From Micromonospora sp. KC723 (lineage in GTDB: Bacteria > Actinomycetota > Actinomycetes > Mycobacteriales > Micromonosporaceae), in contig NZ_SMKD01000037.1 in assembly GCF_004348595.1 (NCBI RefSeq), positions 1 to 43,860 on the forward strand: 43,860 nucleotides of DNA, written 5' to 3'. This document shows, piece after piece, positions 39,464-43,860 of this stretch; positions within the stretch are counted from its first letter, which is position 1, and the number at the start of each line of letters is the position of its first letter. The translations under genes were made by a program, and so were the position numbers. The notes under the pieces were generated by a model. That model was given only the letters and a program-made list of their open reading frames with translations, searched no databases and was not told the DNA's origin.

Positions 39464-40921
39464 TCAGGTCCAGGCGAGCAACGCCGCCTCCGGATCGGTG
39501 AGGAAGTCCCCGACGTCACGGAGGAACTTCGAACCCAACTCGCCGTCGATGATCCGGTGGTCGAAGGAGAGACCGAGCGTGGTGACCTGGCGCGGCTTCA
39601 CCTTGCCCTTGTGCACCCACGGCATCTCGCGGACCGCGCCGAAGGCGAGGATCGCCGACTCACCCGGGGGCAGGATCGGCGTACCGGTGTCCACTCCGAA
39701 CACGCCGACGTTGGTGATCGTCAACGTGCCGCCGGACATGTCCGCCGGGGAGGTCCTCCCCGCCTTGGCCGTCTGCACCAGGTCGGTCAGCGCGTCCGCC
39801 AACTCGCGCAACGAGAGCCGGCCGGCGTCCTTGATGTTCGGCACGATCAGCCCCCGCTGGGTCGCCGCCGCGATGCCGAGGTTGACGTAGTCCTTCACCA
39901 CGATCTCGTCGCCGGCCCAGGACGAGTTGACCATCGGATGGCGCCCGACCCCCAGCAGCACCGCCTTGGCGACCAGCAGCAGCGGCGAGACACGGACGTC
40001 CCGCCACTCCCGTCGGGCCCGGAGTCGGTCCAGGGCCTTCATCGCCCGCGTCACGTCGACGGTCAGGAACTCCGTGACGTGCGGTGCGGTGAACGCCGAA
40101 CGGGACATGTTCTCGGCGGTGAGCTTGCGCACCCCCTTGACCGGGATGCGCCGCTCGCGGTCCGGGCCGAAACTCGCGCCGGCGGTGACCGGCGCGGTGA
40201 CCATCAGCGGCTCGGCCACCGCCGGGGCCGACGCCGCCCGCTGTACGTCCTCCCGGGTGATCGACCCCAGCGGCCCCGACCCGGTCAGCCCGGCCAGGTC
40301 GACGCCGAGATCCTTGGCGAGCTTACGTACCGGTGGCTTGGCCAGCACCAGCCCACCGGCGCGACCGTTGCCGTCGGCCGCCGGAGCCGCTGTGGCCGCC
40401 GGAACCCGTGAGGCCGGAGCCGCTGTGGCCGGAGCCGCTGTGGCCGGGGCGACCGGTGCGGGAGCCGCGACCGGGGCCGACGCCTGGGCCGGGACCGCGC
40501 CCTTGCGCGGACGCCGCTTGGCCGCGGTGGTCCGCGGGCCGTAGCCGACCAGCACGGCGGTACGCCCACCCGGGGCGGGGCCACCGGTCAGACCGGCCTC
40601 AATCGCGTCCTCCGCCGGGGCCGCCTCGACCGCTGTCGGCGGGGCCGGGACGGCCGCCTCGACCGGGCCGGCCCCCGGGTCGGTGTCGATCGCGATGATC
40701 GGCGTGCCGACCTCGACCGTGGCGCCCTCCGGGTGGAAGATCGCCTGCACCTGGCCGGCCCACTTCGCCGGGATCTCGACGGCTGCCTTGGCCGTCTCCA
40801 CCTCGACGATCGGCTGGTTCAGTTCGATGACGTCGCCCACCTTGACCAGCCAGGCGAGAATCTCGCCCTCGGTCAGGCCCTCACCCAGGTCGGGGAGGCT
40901 GAACTCCTTGATCCGCGACAT
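39464..40921 (-). CDS. bkdC: E2 dihydrolipoamide acyltransferase of branched-chain 2-oxoacid dehydrogenase
   Basis: This 485-aa protein has one lipoyl domain (about 4-80, lipoylated Lys45 in ETAKAAVEI), an Ala/Pro/Glu linker, a peripheral subunit-binding domain (about 195-232, KPPVRKLAKDLGVDLAGL) and a catalytic acyltransferase domain (about 260-485) with the active-site His455-R-I-I-Asp459-Gly460. It transfers the acyl group from E1 to CoA. The Ala-Pro linker contains a short 15-bp DNA repeat (AAPAT units). ATG 40921 is the family start (MSRIKEFSLPDLGEGL). It lies 5 nt after the E1beta stop. No E3 (lipoamide dehydrogenase) is encoded in the operon. Confidence 0.93.
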   Translation of the reverse strand: MSRIKEFSLPDLGEGLTEGEILAWLVKVGDVIELNQPIVEVETAKAAVEIPAKWAGQVQAIFHPEGATVEVGTPIIAIDTDPGAGPVEAAVPAPPTAVEAAPAEDAIEAGLTGGPAPGGRTAVLVGYGPRTTAAKRRPRKGAVPAQASAPVAAPAPVAPATAAPATAAPASRVPAATAAPAADGNGRAGGLVLAKPPVRKLAKDLGVDLAGLTGSGPLGSITREDVQRAASAPAVAEPLMVTAPVTAGASFGPDRERRIPVKGVRKLTAENMSRSAFTAPHVTEFLTVDVTRAMKALDRLRARREWRDVRVSPLLLVAKAVLLGVGRHPMVNSSWAGDEIVVKDYVNLGIAAATQRGLIVPNIKDAGRLSLRELADALTDLVQTAKAGRTSPADMSGGTLTITNVGVFGVDTGTPILPPGESAILAFGAVREMPWVHKGKVKPRQVTTLGLSFDHRIIDGELGSKFLRDVGDFLTDPEAALLAWT

Positions 40922-40926
40922 GCCGC

Positions 40927-41916
40927 TCACCAGCCGTGGGCGCGGTCGACGGCGTCGAGCACCCGGTCGAGGTCGGGCAGGTACTCCTCCTCCACCCGGG
41001 CGGCCGGGTAGGGGGTGTCGTAGCCGGTGACACGCAGCACCGGGGACTCCAGGGAGTAGAAGCACTCCTCGGTGATCCGGGCCGCGACCTCCGAGCCCAG
41101 ACCCAGGTTGCCCGGGGCCTCGTGGACGACCACGCAGCGGCCGGTGCGCCGCACCGACTCGTACGCCGGGCCCAGGTCGAGCGGGGAGAGCGAACGCAGG
41201 TCGATGACCTCCAGCTCCCGGCCGTCCTCGGCGGCGGCGGTCGCCGCGTCCAGGCAGGTCCGCACCATCGGGCCGTACGCCAGCACGGTGGCGTCGGTGC
41301 CCGGCCGGACGACCCGGGAGGCGTGCAGCGGGTACGCCGCCGACAGCGGGGCGTCCAGGTCGACCGGCCCCTTCTCCCAGTAGCGCCGTTTCGGCTCCAG
41401 GAAGACCACCGGGTCGTCCGAGGCGATGGCCTGCTGGATCATCACGTACGCGTCCTGCGGGTTGGCGCAGGTCACCACCTTGAGGCCAGCGGTGTGCGCG
41501 AAGTACGCCTCCGGCGACTCCGAGTGGTGCTCGACCGCGCCGATGCCCCCGCCGTAGGGGATGCGGATCACCATCGGGATCCGGACCTTGCCCTGCGAGC
41601 GGTAGTGCATCTTCGCCACCTGCGACACGATCTGGTCGTATGCCGGGTAGACGAAGCCGTCGAACTGGATCTCGCAGACCGGCCGGAAGCCCCGGATGGC
41701 CAGGCCGACCGCGGTGCCGATGATCCCGGACTCGGCCAGCGGTGTGTCGATCACCCGCTGGTCGCCGAAGTCCTTCTGGAGCCCGTCGGTGATCCGGAAG
41801 ACACCGCCGAGCTTGCCGACGTCCTCGCCCATGATGACGACCTTCGGGTCGTTCTCCAGGGCCTTGCGCAGGCCGGTGTTGAGGGCCTTGCCGAGGGTGA
41901 GGGTCTCCGTGGCCAT
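40927..41916 (-). CDS. bkdB: E1 beta subunit of branched-chain 2-oxoacid dehydrogenase
   Basis: This 329-aa transketolase-type protein has ETLTLGKALNTGLRKAL and VVIMGEDVGKLGGVFRIT, TPLAESGIIGTAVGLAIRG, RIPYGGGIGAVEHHSESPEAYFAH, and VVVHEAPGNLGLGSEVAARI near the C-terminus. It pairs with E1alpha to form the thiamine-diphosphate site that decarboxylates 2-oxoacids. ATG 41916 overlaps the E1alpha stop by one base (TGATG), and E2 follows after 10 nt or less. Motifs fit the BCKDH/acetoin group rather than the homodimeric pyruvate E1. Confidence 0.94.
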   Translation of the reverse strand: MATETLTLGKALNTGLRKALENDPKVVIMGEDVGKLGGVFRITDGLQKDFGDQRVIDTPLAESGIIGTAVGLAIRGFRPVCEIQFDGFVYPAYDQIVSQVAKMHYRSQGKVRIPMVIRIPYGGGIGAVEHHSESPEAYFAHTAGLKVVTCANPQDAYVMIQQAIASDDPVVFLEPKRRYWEKGPVDLDAPLSAAYPLHASRVVRPGTDATVLAYGPMVRTCLDAATAAAEDGRELEVIDLRSLSPLDLGPAYESVRRTGRCVVVHEAPGNLGLGSEVAARITEECFYSLESPVLRVTGYDTPYPAARVEEEYLPDLDRVLDAVDRAHGW

Positions 41917-43094
41917 CAGTGCGCGCTCCCCTCGAACGACTCCAGGTACGTCGTGAACTGCGCCCGCTGGGCGTCGAGTTCCGGTGACCCGTGCGGGTAG
42001 ACGTGGTCGAACATGGTCACCGGCTCCGGGTCGGGCATGGCGAGCACCCGCTCGCGCAGGTGCACCGACTCGGCGCGGGCCTGCTCGTCGACCTCGGCGA
42101 AGAACGACTCGTCGGCGATCTGCTGCCTGGTCAGGAACGCCTTCATCCGGGCGATCGGGTCCTTGGCCTGCCAGGCCTCGACCTCGCTGGCGATCCGGTA
42201 GCGGGTCGGGTCGTCGGAGGTGGTGTGCGCCCCCATCCGGTAGGTGTACGCCTCGATCAGGCTGGGGCCCTGGCCGAGCCGGGCGTTGTCCAGCGCGTGC
42301 CGGGTCACCGCGTACGACGCGAGCACGTCGTTGCCGTCGACCCGTACGCCGGGAAAGCCGAAGCCGCCGGCACGCTGGTAGAGCGGGACGCGGGTCTGCC
42401 GCTCCAGCGGCTCGGAGATGGCGTACTGGTTGTTCTGGCAGAAGAAGACCAGTGGGGCGTTGAAGACGCTGGCCCAGACGAACGCCTCGTTGACGTCACC
42501 CTGGCTGGTGGCGCCGTCGCCGAAGTAGGCGATCACCGCCTCGCCGTCCTCGGTGCCGGTCTTGCCGTCCATGTGGACGCCCATGGCGTACCCGGTCGCG
42601 TGCAGGGTCTGTGCCCCGATCACGATCGTGTACATGTTGAACTTGAACTCGTTCGGGTCCCAACCGCCCTGGTCGACGCCGCGGAACAGGCCGAGCGGCA
42701 TGATCGGGTCGATGCCCCGGCAGTAGAGCACGCCGTGCTCTCGGTAGGTCGGGAAGGCCATGTCCTGGGCGCGCAGCGCGCGGCCGGAGCCCACCTGGGC
42801 CGCCTCCTGGCCGAGCAGGCTGGCCCACAGGCCCAGTTCGCCCTGCCGCTGGAGCGCGGTGGCCTCGGCGTCGAGCCTGCGGACCAGGACGAGGTCGCGG
42901 TAGAGCCCGCGGTACTGCTCGTCGGTGAAGTCGACGCGGTACTCGGTCCCGTCCGGGCCGGTCGCGCTCTCGATCCGCTCACCGTCGGGGGTGAGCAGCT
43001 GTACGAGTTCCGGCCCGTCGGTGCGGGTGGCTCGCTTGGAGCGGGGTGCGGCCCGCCGGCCGCGGGTGGTGACCCCGGGGTCGCCCTTTGCCAT
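41916..43094 (-). CDS. bkdA: E1 alpha subunit of branched-chain 2-oxoacid dehydrogenase
   Basis: This 392-aa protein has the thiamine-diphosphate motif GDGATSQGDVNEAFVWAS followed by FCQNNQYAISEP, LIEAYTYRMGAHTTSDDPTRYR (phosphorylation-loop region in eukaryotic homologues), and an N-terminal basic extension of about 25 residues. With E1beta it decarboxylates 3-methyl-2-oxobutanoate and related acids, feeding branched acyl-CoA for catabolism and for iso/anteiso fatty acids. ATG 43094 follows GGGAGAGA. It heads the operon bkdABC. A PdhA-like role cannot be fully excluded, but the DP-TRYR and QNNQYAIS motifs favour BCKDH. Confidence 0.93.
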   Translation of the reverse strand: MAKGDPGVTTRGRRAAPRSKRATRTDGPELVQLLTPDGERIESATGPDGTEYRVDFTDEQYRGLYRDLVLVRRLDAEATALQRQGELGLWASLLGQEAAQVGSGRALRAQDMAFPTYREHGVLYCRGIDPIMPLGLFRGVDQGGWDPNEFKFNMYTIVIGAQTLHATGYAMGVHMDGKTGTEDGEAVIAYFGDGATSQGDVNEAFVWASVFNAPLVFFCQNNQYAISEPLERQTRVPLYQRAGGFGFPGVRVDGNDVLASYAVTRHALDNARLGQGPSLIEAYTYRMGAHTTSDDPTRYRIASEVEAWQAKDPIARMKAFLTRQQIADESFFAEVDEQARAESVHLRERVLAMPDPEPVTMFDHVYPHGSPELDAQRAQFTTYLESFEGSAH

Positions 43095-43583
43095 CCGTCT
43101 CTCCCTGTCGTGTCTGCGTCGGCGCCGGGGGTGACCCGTCCGCGCAAATCGTGCGCCGGCCCGGCCGGTGCCGGGCTGGTCCTGGCGGCCGCGCCTAGCC
43201 CCGGTGAGGGTTGCCGCGCGGCGGTGAGCCGGATTCGGGGAGGAACCCGGTTCGGGAGCGCCGGCGCCGAGCCGCGCCTACCGCGGGGTGCGCGGAGGTC
43301 GCGGCTGCGTTGCCGTCGTGCCTGAATGATGTCAGAGGAGGTGAGCGGGCCCACAGTATGGCCCTCTCGGCCAGTCGGCTTCCGTCTGGTTGGCGACGAA
43401 TGAGCGTTTTTTCCGATGGAAGATTCACGGCGACGGACAATTTGTGTGTCGACACGCTGTGGCGGCTGGTGAACTGACCGTCACTGGTCCAAGCTGACTG
43501 GTGCCGGTTGAGGTTTTTGTAGGGCTTTGTCCGTTTAGCGCCCTCCGGCGTCCACAGCTCACTGGTCGACGAAGGAGCGCACC
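43095..43583. other. Divergent intergenic region before bkdABC and the next gene
   Basis: About 490 bp. An AT-richer block at about 43370-43550 contains runs such as GCGTTTTTTCC and GGTTTTTGTAGGGCTTTG, likely promoter DNA for one or both directions. GAAGGAG (43571-43577) is the RBS of the next gene. No gene, tRNA or clear operator was recognised; plus- and minus-strand open frames here lack start signals. Confidence 0.45.
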
Positions 43584-43860
43584 GTGTCCGAGCCAGGTGA
43601 CGGTCCACCCGCCCCGCTCCTCGGGCGGCACAGGGCCGGCGGCGGCGGTTACCGCCGGATGGTCGGCGCCCACCGCGCCCCCGCCGCGGGCAAGCCCGGC
43701 CGGGGTTACCTCTTCACCGTCGCCCTACTCGCCGGCGTCGCCTCGATGCCCATCCTCGCCGCGCTCAGCACCGGCTCCGCCACCGTGGGCAGTAGCGCAG
43801 GACCCGACGGCAGCATCCCCTTCCTGCCCACCCCCTCCGAAGGCCCGGTGGTGGTCCCAC
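43584..43860 (+). CDS. N-terminal part of an unidentified membrane/exported protein (3' partial)
   Basis: GTG 43584 with GAAGGAG 6 nt upstream opens a frame to the window end (92 residues). It has a Gly/Arg/Pro-rich cytoplasmic start, one hydrophobic helix at about residues 42-62 (YLFTVALLAGVASMPILAAL), then a Ser/Gly/Pro-rich extracytoplasmic stretch. It looks like a signal-anchored or secreted protein; the visible part has no recognised domain. Confidence 0.7.
   Translation, partial: MSEPGDGPPAPLLGRHRAGGGGYRRMVGAHRAPAAGKPGRGYLFTVALLAGVASMPILAALSTGSATVGSSAGPDGSIPFLPTPSEGPVVVP

Noticed and set aside
43095..43583. Short open frames on both strands in the bkd upstream region
   Set aside because: No RBS or -10/start geometry and no protein-like composition; the region is best read as promoter DNA.

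Overview
The window is GC-rich actinobacterial chromosome, most likely from a Micromonosporaceae member (Micromonospora or a close relative). The basis is very high GC with strong third-position GC bias, frequent GTG starts, many leaderless-looking promoters, and the gene order PP2C phosphatase - rodA/ftsW - pbpA - pknA - pknB - trpG - class E sortase - DUF881 - crgA. That block matches the oriC-proximal cell-wall/division cluster of Mycobacterium and Micromonospora. The genus is inferred from content and synteny; no search was run.

Layout. (1) 1-10346: the elongation/division signalling block: a phosphatase tail, a SEDS glycosyltransferase, a class B PBP, two Ser/Thr kinases (the second with three PASTA domains), then on the opposite strand DUF881, class E sortase, a small membrane protein and trpG, with crgA divergent from DUF881. 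(2) 10465-18910: EtfD-like membrane Fe-S oxidoreductase, two CNNM/CorC-type membrane proteins, two secreted NlpC/P60 endopeptidases, and bifunctional-type dCTP deaminase divergent from a PPOX-fold protein. (3) 18922-23126: accessory zone with a secreted M43 metalloprotease, a tRNA-Gly gene whose 3' end is duplicated 1.5 kb downstream (decayed integrative element), a VOC protein, small ORFs and gene fragments, a GNAT acetyltransferase, a NUDIX remnant and a PadR operon. (4) 23211-31451: LLM oxidoreductase, ASCH protein, phosphoribosyltransferase, RlpA-like protein, SpoIIE-type phosphatase, a FadE5-like acyl-CoA dehydrogenase, two DUF6458 proteins around a SixA phosphatase, and a hemolysin III protein. 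(5) 31559-33748: pxpB-pxpC-pxpA 5-oxoprolinase operon. (6) 33806-43860: thioredoxin-NHL protein, a 979-aa Pro/Trp/Asn-rich membrane protein with an LppU-like C-terminus, a 45-aa protein, the E1alpha-E1beta-E2 branched-chain 2-oxoacid dehydrogenase operon, and the start of an unidentified membrane protein.

How the parts work together. The first block couples muropeptide sensing (PASTA kinase) to septal and lateral wall synthesis (RodA/PbpA, CrgA) and its reversal (PP2C). The NlpC/P60 and RlpA proteins add wall remodelling. EtfD, the FadE5-like dehydrogenase and the branched-chain oxoacid dehydrogenase belong to acyl-CoA and branched-chain amino-acid catabolism. The first two genes, 17 kb apart, share a TTAC-N6-GTAA palindrome in their promoters, and a weaker pair of sites lies at the hemolysin III promoter.

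The most unusual signals are that shared operator, the tRNA-Gly att-like duplication, a LexA-like/overlapping palindrome buried in a leaderless promoter between dcd and the PPOX gene, a leaderless 24-codon ORF that begins inside a GNA-hairpin palindrome upstream of etfD, and a consistent -10 to start-codon distance of 6-7 nt in more than ten genes.
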